DNA from: Flaviflexus equikiangi
GTDB taxonomy: Bacteria; Actinomycetota; Actinomycetes; Actinomycetales; Actinomycetaceae
Direction: 5' to 3'
DNA: 64,000 nucleotides
Assembly: GCF_014069875.1 (NCBI RefSeq)
Contig: NZ_CP059676.1
Coordinates: 992,001-1,056,000, forward strand
Shown: positions 24,828-34,553 of the stretch, piece by piece
Layout: every line of letters starts with the position of its first letter
How positions within the stretch are numbered: position 1 is the first letter of the stretch
Translations under genes and position numbers: made by a program
Notes under the pieces: model-generated
The model's input: only the letters and a program-made list of their open reading frames with translations
What the model was told of the DNA's origin: nothing
Databases searched by the model: none

Positions 24828-25544
24828 ATGGCGGAAGCAAGGGAACCAGAATCCGGTACCCGAGAAACCATTCTCCAGCTCATTATTGAACGAGGGCCGG
24901 TCACGGCCGCTAACTTGGCAAAGATCCTCTATCTCACCCCGGCAGCGGTGCGGCGTCACATCGGCGTCCTCGAAGAGGACGGCCTCATCGACGTGCACGA
25001 GACGCTCCCGGCGACGCAGGCGAGGCGGGGCAGGCCGGCACGCCACTATGTGGCGACTCTCGAGGGCCAGTCTGTTCTCAAGAACCAGTATTCTGCGATC
25101 GCCAACGACGCTCTCGGCTTTATCCGCGACGAGCTCGGCTCGGAGAAGATCGAAGCGTTCGCGAACCGTCGCGTCGAGGCCTTCGAGCAGCGCTACGCGG
25201 CCGAGCTCGATCGTGCCGGCGACGATCCGACGACCCGGGCCCAGGTACTCGTGAAGAAGCTCTCAGACGACGGCTATGCGGCCTCGCTTCGAGCCGTGGG
25301 GCCGCGCGGCTTCGCGCTTCAGCTCTGCCAGGGGCACTGTCCCGTCCAGCAGGTGGCGGGAGAGTTCCCGGAACTGTGCGAGGCGGAGACGCAGGCCTTC
25401 TCGAGGCTGCTTGGCGTTCACGTCCAGCGACTCGCTACCCTTGCGAGCGGGGACCACGTCTGCACCACCCACATACCACTACTGATCCCATCCCGCCCCG
25501 CGGGTACACCATCGCGTGAGAACGCTACGGAAGGAAATCAATGA
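24828..25544 (+). CDS. sufR: SUF operon transcriptional regulator
   Basis: A 238-residue winged-helix repressor of the DeoR/ArsR-like SufR group. A helix-turn-helix lies at about 24-55 ([24 protein letters not shown]) and an Arg-rich wing at 64-73. Cys167, Cys171, Cys184 and Cys212 ([23 protein letters not shown]) can bind an Fe-S cluster that senses iron-sulfur status. In cyanobacteria and mycobacteria such proteins repress the suf operon when loaded with cluster. The ATG has a very strong site, AAAGGAGG. It heads the suf operon and sufB overlaps its stop by 4 bases. Confidence 0.93.
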   Translation: MAEAREPESGTRETILQLIIERGPVTAANLAKILYLTPAAVRRHIGVLEEDGLIDVHETLPATQARRGRPARHYVATLEGQSVLKNQYSAIANDALGFIRDELGSEKIEAFANRRVEAFEQRYAAELDRAGDDPTTRAQVLVKKLSDDGYAASLRAVGPRGFALQLCQGHCPVQQVAGEFPELCEAETQAFSRLLGVHVQRLATLASGDHVCTTHIPLLIPSRPAGTPSRENATEGNQ

Positions 25545-26986
25545 CACAGACACGGCCAGACGCCGGTGTCGGCGAGCCGATGACTCAGGATGAGACGATC
25601 GCGTCGATCGGTCATTACAAGTTCGGCTGGCACGACTCCGATGAGGCGGGCGAGAAGGCCCGTCGCGGACTGAGCGAGGATGTCGTACGCAACATCTCGG
25701 CGATGAAGGACGAGCCGGAGTGGATGCTGGAGCGTCGACTCAAGGGCCTGTCGCTCTTCGACAAGAAGCCGCTGCCGATGTGGGGCGCGGACCTGACCGA
25801 TATCGACTTCGATCGGATCAAGTACTTCGTGCGCTCGACGGAGAAGCAGGCGACCTCGTGGGAGGATCTGCCCGATGACATCAAGGAGACGTACGACCGT
25901 CTCGGCATCCCCGAGGCTGAGAAGCAGCGTCTCGTCGCAGGTGTGGCCGCCCAGTACGAGTCCGAGGTGGTCTACCACCAGATCCGCGAGGACCTCGAGG
26001 AGCAGGGCGTCATCTTCCTCGACACGGACACCGCGCTCAAGGAGCACCCGGAGCTGTTCCAGGAGTACTTCGGCACCGTGATCCCGGCCGGCGACAACAA
26101 GTTCGCCGCGCTCAACACGGCCGTCTGGTCGGGCGGCTCCTTCGTCTACGTCCCGCCGGGCGTGCACGTCGAGATCCCCCTCCAGGCCTACTTCCGTATC
26201 AACACGGAGAACATGGGCCAGTTCGAGCGCACGCTGATTATCGCCGACGAGGGCTCGTACGTCCACTACGTCGAGGGCTGCACCGCGCCGATCTACCAGT
26301 CCGATTCGCTGCACTCCGCCGTGGTCGAGATCATCGTGAAGAAGGACGCCCGCGTCCGCTACACGACGATCCAGAACTGGTCGAACAACGTCTACAACCT
26401 CGTGACGAAGCGTACCGTCGTCGAAGAGGGCGGCGTCATGGAGTGGATCGATGGCAACATCGGTTCCAAGGTGACGATGAAGTACCCGGCCGTCTACCTC
26501 ATGGGTGAGCACGCTCGCGGCGAGACGCTGTCGATCGCTTTCGCCGGCGCAGGCCAGCATCAGGACACCGGGTCGAAGATGGTGCACATGGCACCCCACA
26601 CGTCGTCCTCGATCGTGTCGAAGTCCGTTGCCCGCGGCGGAGGCCGCGCCTCCTACCGCGGCCTCGTCCAGGTCATGCCGGAAGCCGTGCACTCGAAGTC
26701 CACCGTGCTGTGCGATGCGCTGCTCGTCGACACCGAGTCCCGCTCCGACACCTACCCGTATGTCGATGTGCGCGTCGACGACGTGGAGATGGGCCACGAG
26801 GCCACCGTCTCCAAGGTGAGCGAAGACCAGCTGTTCTACCTCATGTCGAGGGGCATGGAGGAGGCTGAGGCCATGGCGATGATCGTCCGCGGCTTCGTCG
26901 AGCCCATCGCACGCGAACTCCCCATGGAGTACGCCCTCGAACTCAACCGCCTCATCGAGCTTCAAATGGAAGGAGCCGTCGGCTGA
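25541..26986 (+). CDS. sufB: Fe-S cluster assembly scaffold SufB
   Basis: SufB is the scaffold subunit of the SufBCD complex on which Fe-S clusters are built. The 481-residue protein runs end to end with the family: [21 protein letters not shown], the [18 protein letters not shown] stretch with the functional Cys, and the beta-helix repeats ending in [17 protein letters not shown]. No intein interrupts it, unlike the mycobacterial gene. It begins at an ATGA overlap with sufR, and sufD starts one base after its stop. Confidence 0.97.
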   Translation: MTQTRPDAGVGEPMTQDETIASIGHYKFGWHDSDEAGEKARRGLSEDVVRNISAMKDEPEWMLERRLKGLSLFDKKPLPMWGADLTDIDFDRIKYFVRSTEKQATSWEDLPDDIKETYDRLGIPEAEKQRLVAGVAAQYESEVVYHQIREDLEEQGVIFLDTDTALKEHPELFQEYFGTVIPAGDNKFAALNTAVWSGGSFVYVPPGVHVEIPLQAYFRINTENMGQFERTLIIADEGSYVHYVEGCTAPIYQSDSLHSAVVEIIVKKDARVRYTTIQNWSNNVYNLVTKRTVVEEGGVMEWIDGNIGSKVTMKYPAVYLMGEHARGETLSIAFAGAGQHQDTGSKMVHMAPHTSSSIVSKSVARGGGRASYRGLVQVMPEAVHSKSTVLCDALLVDTESRSDTYPYVDVRVDDVEMGHEATVSKVSEDQLFYLMSRGMEEAEAMAMIVRGFVEPIARELPMEYALELNRLIELQMEGAVG

Positions 26987-26987
26987 T

Positions 26988-28163
26988 ATGACGACGAATC
27001 TGTCTACCGATCATTCACAGGCCACGCTGGCCACAGACGACCCGTCGTTCACGCCCGTCGTCGGTACCTCCCGAGGTGACCGTTCCTCCTCGTTCAACCT
27101 GTCAGACTTCCCCGTGCCCACCGGCACCGAGGAGGACTGGCGCTTCACCCCCGTCCGCGACCTGGCGGGCTTCTTCACGGAGCTGACCGGCACGCAGCCG
27201 CTCGTCTCCGCCCAGGGAGTGGAACTGGAAGTCGTCGGCCGCGACGACAGCCGTCTCGGCACCGTGCAGGCCCCAGGCGACCGGTCTTCGGCCGTTGCCT
27301 GGAACTCGTTCGAGAAGGCTTACGTCGCCACGCTCACGGGTGTCGGCACGGAGGGTCTCATCACGGTCACGGGGCAGGGCGGAGAGCCCGCACCCCTGCA
27401 CCTGCTCATCGTTGCCGAGGAGAACTCGGAATCGACCGTCGTCCTCTCGCACGGTGGCTCCGGCCAGGTGTCGGAGACGATCGAGATCGATGTCAAGGAT
27501 GGTGCGCAGCTGACCTTCGTCACGATCCAGGAGTGGGAGGACGAGGCGATCCACCTCTCGAACAACCGCCTCCGCCTCGGCAAGGACTCCTCGATCCGCC
27601 ACATCGTCGTCACACTCGGCGGCAAGATCGTCCGCATCACGACCGACGGCGAGTACGCCGGAACGGGCGGGGACATGGAGCTGCTCGGCGCGTACTACAC
27701 GGATGCTGGACAGCACCAGGAGCACCGCCTGTTCGTCAACCATGCAACCCCGAACTGCCGCTCGAACGCCACCTACAAGGGTGCCCTCCAGGGCACGGAC
27801 GCGCACGCGGTGTGGATCGGCGATGTCCTCATCACGCCGGACGCGACGGGAACCGACACGTACGAACTGAACCGCAACCTCGTCCTCACTCAGGGAGCGA
27901 AGGCCGATTCCGTGCCGAACCTTGAGATCAAGACCGGCGAGATCGAGGGCGCGGGCCACGCGTCCGCGACGGGCCGCTTCGACGACGAGCAGCTGTTCTA
28001 CCTGCGTGCCCGCGGCATCCCCGAGGATGTTGCGCGTCGCCTCGTCGTGCGCGGCTTCTTCGCCTCCCTCATCAACCAGATCGGTGTGCCCATGGTGCAG
28101 GACAAGCTCATGGAAGCGATCGAGCTCGAGCTGGACCAGACGATGGCCAGCGTTCAGGCATGA
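26988..28163 (+). CDS. sufD: Fe-S cluster assembly protein SufD
   Basis: A 391-residue partner of SufB. The variable N-terminal region contains the EEDWRFTPVRDL segment. The beta-helix core and the conserved C-terminal end (EDVARRLVVRGFFASLINQI) match SufD. The conserved His near the SufB interface is likely within AGQHQEHRLFVNHATP. It is translated directly after sufB and overlaps the Rieske gene by 4 bases. Confidence 0.95.
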   Translation: MTTNLSTDHSQATLATDDPSFTPVVGTSRGDRSSSFNLSDFPVPTGTEEDWRFTPVRDLAGFFTELTGTQPLVSAQGVELEVVGRDDSRLGTVQAPGDRSSAVAWNSFEKAYVATLTGVGTEGLITVTGQGGEPAPLHLLIVAEENSESTVVLSHGGSGQVSETIEIDVKDGAQLTFVTIQEWEDEAIHLSNNRLRLGKDSSIRHIVVTLGGKIVRITTDGEYAGTGGDMELLGAYYTDAGQHQEHRLFVNHATPNCRSNATYKGALQGTDAHAVWIGDVLITPDATGTDTYELNRNLVLTQGAKADSVPNLEIKTGEIEGAGHASATGRFDDEQLFYLRARGIPEDVARRLVVRGFFASLINQIGVPMVQDKLMEAIELELDQTMASVQA

Positions 28164-28483
28164 CCTACCAGGTGGCGTGCCTCGAGTCCGATCTCGAGCC
28201 GGCGGACGTCATGCAGGTGACCCTCAACGGGGTCGACCTCGCCATCGCCCGCGACTCGGACGGCTCGTGGCACGCGATCGATGATCTGTGCACCCACGGC
28301 AACGTGTCCCTCTCCGACGGCGACGTCGAGGATGGTGGGATCGAATGCTGGAAGCACGGCTCGGTCTTCGACCTGAAGACGGGCAGGCCCCGTCAGCTCC
28401 CCGCGATCCACCCCGTCGCCGTGTACCCCACTAAGCTGGAGAGCGGCTCCGTGTGGGTCGACGTCGACAGCCCGATTCACTGA
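28160..28483 (+). CDS. Rieske-type [2Fe-2S] ferredoxin
   Basis: A 107-residue Rieske protein with the ligand pattern Cys44-x-His46 (LCTHGNVSL) and Cys63-x2-His66 (ECWKHGSVF). It resembles ferredoxin subunits of non-heme dioxygenases, but no oxygenase is nearby. Its place between sufD and sufC is conserved in actinobacterial suf operons, so it probably supplies electrons for cluster assembly. ATGA overlap with sufD; 29 bases before sufC. Confidence 0.92.
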   Translation: MTYQVACLESDLEPADVMQVTLNGVDLAIARDSDGSWHAIDDLCTHGNVSLSDGDVEDGGIECWKHGSVFDLKTGRPRQLPAIHPVAVYPTKLESGSVWVDVDSPIH

Positions 28484-28512
28484 CAACTTTTAGAACGAAG
28501 AAAGGGACCCCC

Positions 28513-29259
28513 GTGTCCAAGCTGGAAATCAAGAACCTCCACGTCTCCGTCGAGACGAACGAAGGCGCGAAGCCGATCCTCCACGGCGTCAACCTCACGA
28601 TCAACGCCGGCGAGATCCACGCCATCATGGGCCCGAACGGCTCCGGCAAGTCCACCCTGGCCTACGCCCTCGCAGGCCACCCGAAGTACACGATCACCGA
28701 GGGTGAAGCGTTCCTCGACGGCGAGAACATCGTCGAGATGTCGACGGATGAGCGTGCTCGCGCGGGCCTGTTCCTTGCCATGCAGTACCCGGTCGAGGTT
28801 CCCGGCGTGACCGTCTCGAACTTCCTCCGCACGGCGAAGACCGCTGTCGACGGCGAGGCGCCCGCACTCCGCACGTGGGTGGGAGAGCTCAAGGAGTCGA
28901 TGAAGAAGCTCCGCATGGACGACGATTTCGCCCAGCGCGACCTCAACACCGGTTTCTCCGGCGGCGAGAAGAAGCGCAACGAGATTCTGCAGATGGAGCT
29001 TTTGAAGCCGAAGTTCGCGATCCTCGACGAGACGGACTCCGGTCTTGACGTCGACGCGCTCCGCATCGTCTCCGAGGGCGTCAACCGCGTCCACGGCGAA
29101 ACGAACGTCGGCATCGCACTCATCACCCACTACACTCGTATCCTCCAGTACATCACCCCCGACTTCGTGCACGTGTTCGCGAACGGCCGTGTCGTCGAGT
29201 CCGGTGGGCCGGAGCTCGCTACGCAGCTCGAAAACGAGGGTTACGACCGCTTCCTGTGA
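28513..29259 (+). CDS. sufC: Fe-S assembly ATPase SufC
   Basis: A 248-residue ABC-type ATPase that drives SufBCD. Walker A is GPNGSGKST (40-48), the signature is FSGGEKKRNEILQM, Walker B is FAILDETDSGLD and the H-loop is in ITHYTRIL. The GTG start follows AAAGGGA. It is soluble: no membrane partner is used. The sufS start overlaps its stop by 4 bases. Confidence 0.96.
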   Translation: MSKLEIKNLHVSVETNEGAKPILHGVNLTINAGEIHAIMGPNGSGKSTLAYALAGHPKYTITEGEAFLDGENIVEMSTDERARAGLFLAMQYPVEVPGVTVSNFLRTAKTAVDGEAPALRTWVGELKESMKKLRMDDDFAQRDLNTGFSGGEKKRNEILQMELLKPKFAILDETDSGLDVDALRIVSEGVNRVHGETNVGIALITHYTRILQYITPDFVHVFANGRVVESGGPELATQLENEGYDRFL

Positions 29260-30521
29260 AAGACAACGCCCACACCCCAGTACCGGTGACGGACTTCCCG
29301 ATCCTGGCTCGCCAGGGTCGGGAGGGCCATCGGCTCGTCTATCTCGATTCCGCTGCGACGTCGCAGCGGCCCGTCCAGGTTCTTGACGCGGAACGACAGT
29401 TCCTCGTCTCCTCGAACGGGGCGGTCAAGCGGGGGAGCCACATGCTGGCGGAGGAGGCGACGGAAGCGTACGAGAACGCTCGAGAGACTGTCGCCGAATT
29501 CATCGGCGCCCAGGCGAACGACGTGGTCTGGACAAAGAACTCGACAGAGGCTCTCAACCTCGTCGCGTATTCGCTCGGCAACGCGTCGGATGGTCCGTAC
29601 GCCATCGGCCCCGGGGACGAGATCGTCGTCACGAGGGCCGAGCATCATTCGAACCTTGTTCCCTGGCAGCAGCTGTGCGCACGCACGGGTGCTCGTCTGC
29701 GCTGGCTCGATGTCGTTCCCATGGGTGGCGATGATCAGGGCCGCATCGATCTCGCGACGCTCGATGTGATCAACGCGAAGACGAAGGTCGTGGCCTTTGC
29801 CCACGTCTCGAACGTGACTGGCGCGATCGCTCCCGTCGACGAGATCGTCGCGGCGGCACGCTCCGTGGGGGCTCTTGTCGTGCTCGACGCCTGCCAGTCC
29901 GTTCCGCACCTGCCGGTCTCGATGACGGATCTGGGTGTGGATCTGGCGGTGTTCTCCGGACACAAGATGCTCGGACCGACAGGGATCGGTGCGCTGTGGG
30001 GCAGGTCCGAGGTGTTGGACGGCCTGCCGCCCTTCCTCACGGGCGGCTCCATGGTCGAGGTCGTGACGATGGAGGAGACGACGTTCCTCAAGGCACCCGC
30101 GAAGTTCGAGGCCGGCACCCCCATGGTGTCCCAGGCCATCGGCCTGGCCGCCGCCGCGGACTACCTGACGAAGGCCGGGATGGTGGAGATCCACCGCCAC
30201 GAGGTCGAGCTGACCGACCATCTCCTCACCGGCATCGCCAACATCCCGGGTGTGCGCGTGGTCGGTCCGACGAGCAGGGAGAACCGTCTCGGCTCGGTCG
30301 CGTTCGTCGTCGAGGACGTTCATCCCCATGACGTGGGGCAGGTCCTCGACTCGCGCGGGGTCGAGATCCGTGTCGGCCATCACTGCGCCCAGCCGATCCA
30401 CCAGGTGTTCGACACCTTCGCGTCGTCACGGGCGTCGATCGGGCCCTACAATACGGGTGCGGACATCGACGCGTTCCTCGACGCGCTGTCCGGCGTCCGT
30501 TCCTACTTTGGAGTGTCATGA
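29256..30521 (+). CDS. sufS: Cysteine desulfurase SufS
   Basis: A PLP enzyme that takes sulfur from cysteine for cluster assembly. In the 421-residue protein the PLP lysine is in FSGHKMLGPTGIG (about 236) and the persulfide cysteine in RVGHHCAQP (about 370). HHSNLVPWQ and DACQS are further PLP-site segments. It is a group II desulfurase and is paired with SufU next door, as in Gram-positive bacteria. The GTG start overlaps the sufC stop; sufU overlaps its own stop. Confidence 0.95.
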   Translation: MKDNAHTPVPVTDFPILARQGREGHRLVYLDSAATSQRPVQVLDAERQFLVSSNGAVKRGSHMLAEEATEAYENARETVAEFIGAQANDVVWTKNSTEALNLVAYSLGNASDGPYAIGPGDEIVVTRAEHHSNLVPWQQLCARTGARLRWLDVVPMGGDDQGRIDLATLDVINAKTKVVAFAHVSNVTGAIAPVDEIVAAARSVGALVVLDACQSVPHLPVSMTDLGVDLAVFSGHKMLGPTGIGALWGRSEVLDGLPPFLTGGSMVEVVTMEETTFLKAPAKFEAGTPMVSQAIGLAAAADYLTKAGMVEIHRHEVELTDHLLTGIANIPGVRVVGPTSRENRLGSVAFVVEDVHPHDVGQVLDSRGVEIRVGHHCAQPIHQVFDTFASSRASIGPYNTGADIDAFLDALSGVRSYFGVS

Positions 30522-30979
30522 GCAATCTCGACTCGATGTATCAAGAGATCATTCTCGACCACGCGAAGACTCGCCACGGCCAGGGAATCATGGCGGACCC
30601 GGATGGGGAATCGTTCCAGGTCAACCCGACGTGCGGGGACCAGGTCACGGTCCAGGTGAAGATGGTCGGGGATGTCATCTCCGAGCTCGTCTGGGACGGT
30701 AAAGGATGCTCGATCTCGCAGGCGTCGATCTCGGTCATGACCTACCTCGTCGAGGGCAAGACTCTCACCGAGGCGGAGGACCTTCTCGGCCTCTTCCAGG
30801 AGCTCATGAATTCTCGCGGCAAGGGCTTGGACGATGAGAAGCTGGATCGTCTCGAAGACGCATCCGCCTTCGTCGGCGTCGCCCAGTTCCCGGCACGTAT
30901 CAAATGCGCACTGCTCGGCTGGATGGCGATGCGCGACGCAACTATCAAGGCCAGCTCAACGGAAGGAGAAGGCCAATGA
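30518..30979 (+). CDS. sufU: Sulfur-transfer scaffold SufU
   Basis: A 153-residue zinc protein of the IscU-like SufU family that accepts sulfur from SufS. The three ligand cysteines lie in NPTCGDQV, GKGCSISQAS and RIKCALLGW, and the Gram-positive-specific insert before the third is present. ATGA overlaps join it to sufS and to the next gene. Confidence 0.95.
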   Translation: MSNLDSMYQEIILDHAKTRHGQGIMADPDGESFQVNPTCGDQVTVQVKMVGDVISELVWDGKGCSISQASISVMTYLVEGKTLTEAEDLLGLFQELMNSRGKGLDDEKLDRLEDASAFVGVAQFPARIKCALLGWMAMRDATIKASSTEGEGQ

Positions 30980-31287
30980 GTGACATCACTGTCGCCGAAG
31001 TCGAAGAGGCGCTGCGCGACGTCATCGACCCGGAACTCGGTATCAACATCGTTGATCTCGGCCTGCTGTACGGCATCACCCTCGAGGGGAACGCCGCGAT
31101 CATCGACATGACGCTGACGTCGGCGGCATGCCCGCTGACGGACGTCATCGAGGACCAGGCGGTCCAGGCGCTCGAGGGCCTCGTGACAGAGGTCCGTATC
31201 AACTGGGTGTGGCTGCCGCCGTGGGGTCCGGACAAGATCACGGTCGAGGGCCGCGAACAGCTTCGCGCACTCGGTTTCAACGTCTGA
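30976..31287 (+). CDS. MIP18/PaaD-like metal-sulfur cluster assembly protein (SufT-like)
   Basis: A 103-residue DUF59/MIP18 family protein with the hallmark DPELGINIVDLGLLYG and a Cys in LTSAACPLTDV. Such proteins help Fe-S cluster delivery to target enzymes, and this gene usually closes actinobacterial suf operons. The start is the ATG overlapping the sufU stop. A strong terminator follows 6 bases after its own stop. Confidence 0.92.
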   Translation: MSDITVAEVEEALRDVIDPELGINIVDLGLLYGITLEGNAAIIDMTLTSAACPLTDVIEDQAVQALEGLVTEVRINWVWLPPWGPDKITVEGREQLRALGFNV

Positions 31288-31293
31288 CAGGTG

Positions 31294-31334
31294 TGGGGCG
31301 GAGCGGCATACGCTGCTCCGCCCCATTCTTTTCT
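31294..31334 (+). terminator. Rho-independent terminator of the SUF operon
   Basis: TGGGGCGGAGC (31294-31304) and GCTCCGCCCCA (31315-31325) form a perfect 11-base stem with a 10-base loop, followed by TTCTTTTCT. Confidence 0.92.
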
Positions 31335-31371
31335 GCGGGACTATTGCCGGAGTCGCGGGCACTGACGATGG

Positions 31372-31377
31372 TAGGCT
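31372..31377 (+). promoter_or_regulatory. Candidate -10 box of dxs
   Basis: TAGGCT lies 21 bases before the GTG start of dxs, leaving a short leader that contains the ribosome site GGGAGG. No convincing -35 box is visible. Confidence 0.45.
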
Positions 31378-31398
31378 CGTAACCCAGGGAGGCGAGCA

Positions 31399-33300
31399 GT
31401 GAACATTCTGTCAACAATCCATTCTCCGGCCGACGTGAGTCGTCTCGACGAGAAGCAGCGGGCCGCGCTTGCGCAGGAGATCCGGACATTCCTTGTTGAA
31501 TCCGTCTCCCAGACCGGCGGTCATCTCGGTCCCAACCTGGGAGTGGTCGAGCTGACGATCGCCCTTCACCGGATCTTCGATTCCCCGCGGGACACGATCG
31601 TGTTCGACACGGGACACCAATCCTATGTGCACAAGATCCTCACCGGCCGCCAGAATTTCGCGGGTCTGCGATCCGAGGGCGGTCTGTCGGGTTATCCGTC
31701 CCGCACCGAGTCCCCTCACGATGTGGTCGAGAATTCTCATGCCTCCACGGCTCTCTCCTGGGCGGCCGGAATCGCGCGCGGCTATCGGCTTTCGGGCGAT
31801 GATCGGTGCGTCGTCGCTGTCATCGGCGATGGTGCGCTGACGGGCGGCATGGCCTGGGAGGCGCTCAACAATATCGCTGAGGACGACTCCCTCCCGATCG
31901 TCATCGTCGTCAACGACAACGATCGCTCGTACGAGCCCACGATCGGCGGCATGGCGCGCAAGCTCGACGTCACGGGTATGACCCGCCGGCTCGACCAGGT
32001 GCGCGTCTCGAAGGACTACGAGAACCTGCTCAGCTGGGGCAAGAGAACACTGCGCCGCTCCGGCCCGCCGGGACGCCTCGCCTATGATGCGATCCACGGC
32101 TTCAAGAAGGGCGTCAAGGATATTTTCGTCAATGCTGGGATCTTCGACGCCCTCGGACTGAAATATGTCGGCCCGGTCGACGGCCACGATATCGACGACC
32201 TCGAGAGCGCTCTCCAGCTTGCTCGTGACTATGGCGGTCCCGTCGTCGTCCATGCGATCACCGAGAAGGGCAGGGGCTACCAGCCGGCCCTCGACGATGT
32301 GGCGGACCGCTTCCATGCCGTCGGCCAGATCCATCCCGAGACGGGACTCCCGATCGTCCAATCGGGATTCGGGTGGACGTCAGTGTTCGCGGATGAGATT
32401 CTCGCGGCGGCGGAGAAAGACCCGAGCATCGTCGCCCTGACGGCGGCGATGCTCCGCCCCGTCGGACTGGGCCCCATGAGGGACCGTTTCCCCGACCGTG
32501 TCATCGACATCGGCATTGCGGAGCAGCATGCGCTCACCACGGCGGCAGGCTTGGCCTATGCGGGGTATCATCCCGTTGTCGCGCTGTACGCAACCTTCCT
32601 CAACCGCGCCTACGACCAGCTGCTCATGGATGTCGCCCTTCATCGGGCGCCCGTCACCGTCGTGCTCGATCGCGCCGGGATCACAGGCAACGACGGTGCC
32701 TCCCACAACGGCATGTGGGATCTTGCACTGGCCGCGATGATTCCGGGGCTTCGAGTGGCGGCTCCCCGAGACGAGAAGACGCTCCGCACCGAACTGAACG
32801 AGGCCCTCGCGGTCGATGACGGTCCGACGATGATCCGCTACCCGAAGGGCACGGTTGCTGATTCGATTCCTGCGATCGACCGTGTCGGGGACATCGATGT
32901 TCTCGGCCGCAACGAGGGTGACGGTCATCGTATCCTCGTCGTCGGGGTGGGAGCGATGGCACCGGCGGCCCTGGATGCGCTATCCGTCGAGACAGCGGAT
33001 GTGACCGTTGTCGATCCCCGGTGGGTTCTGCCCGTCAGCCAGGAGCTTGTCGACTTCGCCGAGGGCTTCGATGCGATTGTCACGATCGAGGATGGTCTGC
33101 GGGAGGGCGGGGTTGGCCAGCAGATCGCTGGGCTCGTCGACTGCCCGGTCACGGTCCTCGGTGTCTCACGGCACTTCATCGACCATGCCAGCCGTTCCGA
33201 TATCCTCGTGCGCGAGAACATGACCGGCCACGATGTCATCACGGCCGTCCGCGCCGCGGCAGGGCAGGGACCAGCTCTCTCAGTCGCCCAGAACGCGTGA
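31399..33300 (+). CDS. dxs: 1-deoxy-D-xylulose-5-phosphate synthase
   Basis: Dxs joins pyruvate and glyceraldehyde-3-phosphate with thiamine diphosphate, the first step of the MEP isoprenoid pathway. The 633-residue protein has the GHQSYVHKILTGR segment, the ThDP motif GDGALTGGMAWEALNN (GDG then Asn), the catalytic Glu in IDIGIAEQHALT and the transketolase C-domain. The GTG follows GGGAGG. It is transcribed alone between the suf terminator and the convergent RNase D gene. Isoprenoids from here also feed the undecaprenyl carrier recycled by uppP. Confidence 0.97.
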   Translation: MNILSTIHSPADVSRLDEKQRAALAQEIRTFLVESVSQTGGHLGPNLGVVELTIALHRIFDSPRDTIVFDTGHQSYVHKILTGRQNFAGLRSEGGLSGYPSRTESPHDVVENSHASTALSWAAGIARGYRLSGDDRCVVAVIGDGALTGGMAWEALNNIAEDDSLPIVIVVNDNDRSYEPTIGGMARKLDVTGMTRRLDQVRVSKDYENLLSWGKRTLRRSGPPGRLAYDAIHGFKKGVKDIFVNAGIFDALGLKYVGPVDGHDIDDLESALQLARDYGGPVVVHAITEKGRGYQPALDDVADRFHAVGQIHPETGLPIVQSGFGWTSVFADEILAAAEKDPSIVALTAAMLRPVGLGPMRDRFPDRVIDIGIAEQHALTTAAGLAYAGYHPVVALYATFLNRAYDQLLMDVALHRAPVTVVLDRAGITGNDGASHNGMWDLALAAMIPGLRVAAPRDEKTLRTELNEALAVDDGPTMIRYPKGTVADSIPAIDRVGDIDVLGRNEGDGHRILVVGVGAMAPAALDALSVETADVTVVDPRWVLPVSQELVDFAEGFDAIVTIEDGLREGGVGQQIAGLVDCPVTVLGVSRHFIDHASRSDILVRENMTGHDVITAVRAAAGQGPALSVAQNA

Positions 33301-33334
33301 GGGGCCCCGGCCGGCATACCTGACCAGCATCTGT

Positions 33335-33358
33335 CGGCGCTTTGGGATGGAGGCGCCG
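33335..33358. terminator. Small hairpin between dxs and the RNase D gene
   Basis: CGGCGC (33335-33340) and GCGCCG (33353-33358) can pair around 12 bases in the 71-base gap between convergent stops. The stem is short and no T-run follows, so it is only a candidate. Confidence 0.3.
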
Positions 33359-33371
33359 GAACTGCTCTTCG

Positions 33372-34553
33372 CTAGGCGTCGTCCGCGCTGCGGGGCAGTG
33401 CGAGAGCGACCTCTTCGATCTGCCAGGGGCGTGCCCCTGCCCGGTAGAGCACATCGACCATGCTCGTGATCGATGACCATCCTTCCCACGCGAGCTGACG
33501 CTGCACGGTGGGCTTGAGCAGGATGTCCTGACGGATTCCGAGGACATCGGCACGCTTGAGGATCGCGGGACGGACGAGATCCCAGCGGGCGGCCGCCCCG
33601 GGATTGCGGTTCTTCCAGTTGCGCACGTCGGGCAGACCATCTTTCGAGGGAGCCTGACGGGAGGGCAGATCTGTCGTGTCCCAGCCGCGTTCGATCGCGG
33701 ACCACCAGTTCGTCGAGAGATCCTTGCGGGAGCGAGAGCGCAGCGAGGATGAACCGCGGGTCTCGTCGAGCGAACCCGGGAGGGAGGCGGCCAGAGCGCC
33801 CAGTGCCTTCCCGGGAAGGACCTTCTCCGGCCCGACATCGCGTGCGCGGGCGATCTCGTCGCGCTCGAGCCAGAGCTCGCGCACGATCGCGAGGGTGCGG
33901 GGGTCTCGTATCCGGAGGGAGGTGGCGATCTTCCGCCACGGTTCCGGCTTGGGATCCTTCGGGGGAGCGGCGAGAACGTGCTCACATTCCTGGATCATCC
34001 AGTCGAGCCTGCCCGCCTCCTCGAGGCGTTCGCGCTGGACCTCCCTCAGTTCGATGAGGAGTTCGACATCGAGAGCCGCGTAGGACAGGAGCGCCGGGGC
34101 GAGCGGACGGGCCGACCAGTCCGAGTTCGAATGCTCTTTCGCGAGCTGCACATCGAGGTCATCGTTGATCACTGCCTGGAGGGAGACGCGCTCGTTGCCG
34201 AGCAGGAGGGCCGCGATCTCCGTGTCCCACAGGGACGGGGGGAGGAGGCCTTCGCCTCGCAGGCACGGCAGGTCCTGATCCGCTGCGTGCAGGATCCACT
34301 CATCGCCCCGAAGGACTTCCGCGAGCTCACCCATGTGATCCGCAAGCGGGGGCGGGTCGAGAAGGAACAGGCCCGATCCTTCTCTCTTGATCTGGATGAG
34401 GTAAGCACGGCCCGAGTAGCGGATGCCCTGGGCGCGTTCCGTGTCGATTGCGAATGGCCCGGTCCCTCCTCGGAGTGCGGCGACAGCGCCTGCCAGGTCG
34501 GAGGGCGTCGAAAGGAGGGGTGGGATGCCACCCTTTGGTTCATCGAGATTCAC
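33372..34553 (-). CDS. Ribonuclease D-like 3'-5' exonuclease with HRDC domains
   Basis: A 393-residue DEDD-family exonuclease that would trim tRNA or other RNA 3' ends. Exo motifs: Asp37 and Glu39 in FAIDTER, Asp in LHAADQDLP, and Tyr-x3-Asp in SYAALDVELL. After about 210 come one or two HRDC-like helical segments (AIVRELWLERDEIARARDVG; ILKRADVLGI). The GTG start overlaps the DUF3000 stop (GTGA), so the two are translated together. The DUF3000-RNase D pairing recurs in actinobacteria. Confidence 0.9.
   Translation of the reverse strand: MNLDEPKGGIPPLLSTPSDLAGAVAALRGGTGPFAIDTERAQGIRYSGRAYLIQIKREGSGLFLLDPPPLADHMGELAEVLRGDEWILHAADQDLPCLRGEGLLPPSLWDTEIAALLLGNERVSLQAVINDDLDVQLAKEHSNSDWSARPLAPALLSYAALDVELLIELREVQRERLEEAGRLDWMIQECEHVLAAPPKDPKPEPWRKIATSLRIRDPRTLAIVRELWLERDEIARARDVGPEKVLPGKALGALAASLPGSLDETRGSSSLRSRSRKDLSTNWWSAIERGWDTTDLPSRQAPSKDGLPDVRNWKNRNPGAAARWDLVRPAILKRADVLGIRQDILLKPTVQRQLAWEGWSSITSMVDVLYRAGARPWQIEEVALALPRSADDA

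Noticed and set aside
25538-26965. A 475-codon open frame antisense to sufB
   Set aside because: It lies fully opposite a certain gene inside an operon with coupled translation, and has no domain.
26278-26986. Intein in SufB, as in mycobacteria
   Set aside because: The reading frame runs through with normal family length and no splice motifs.
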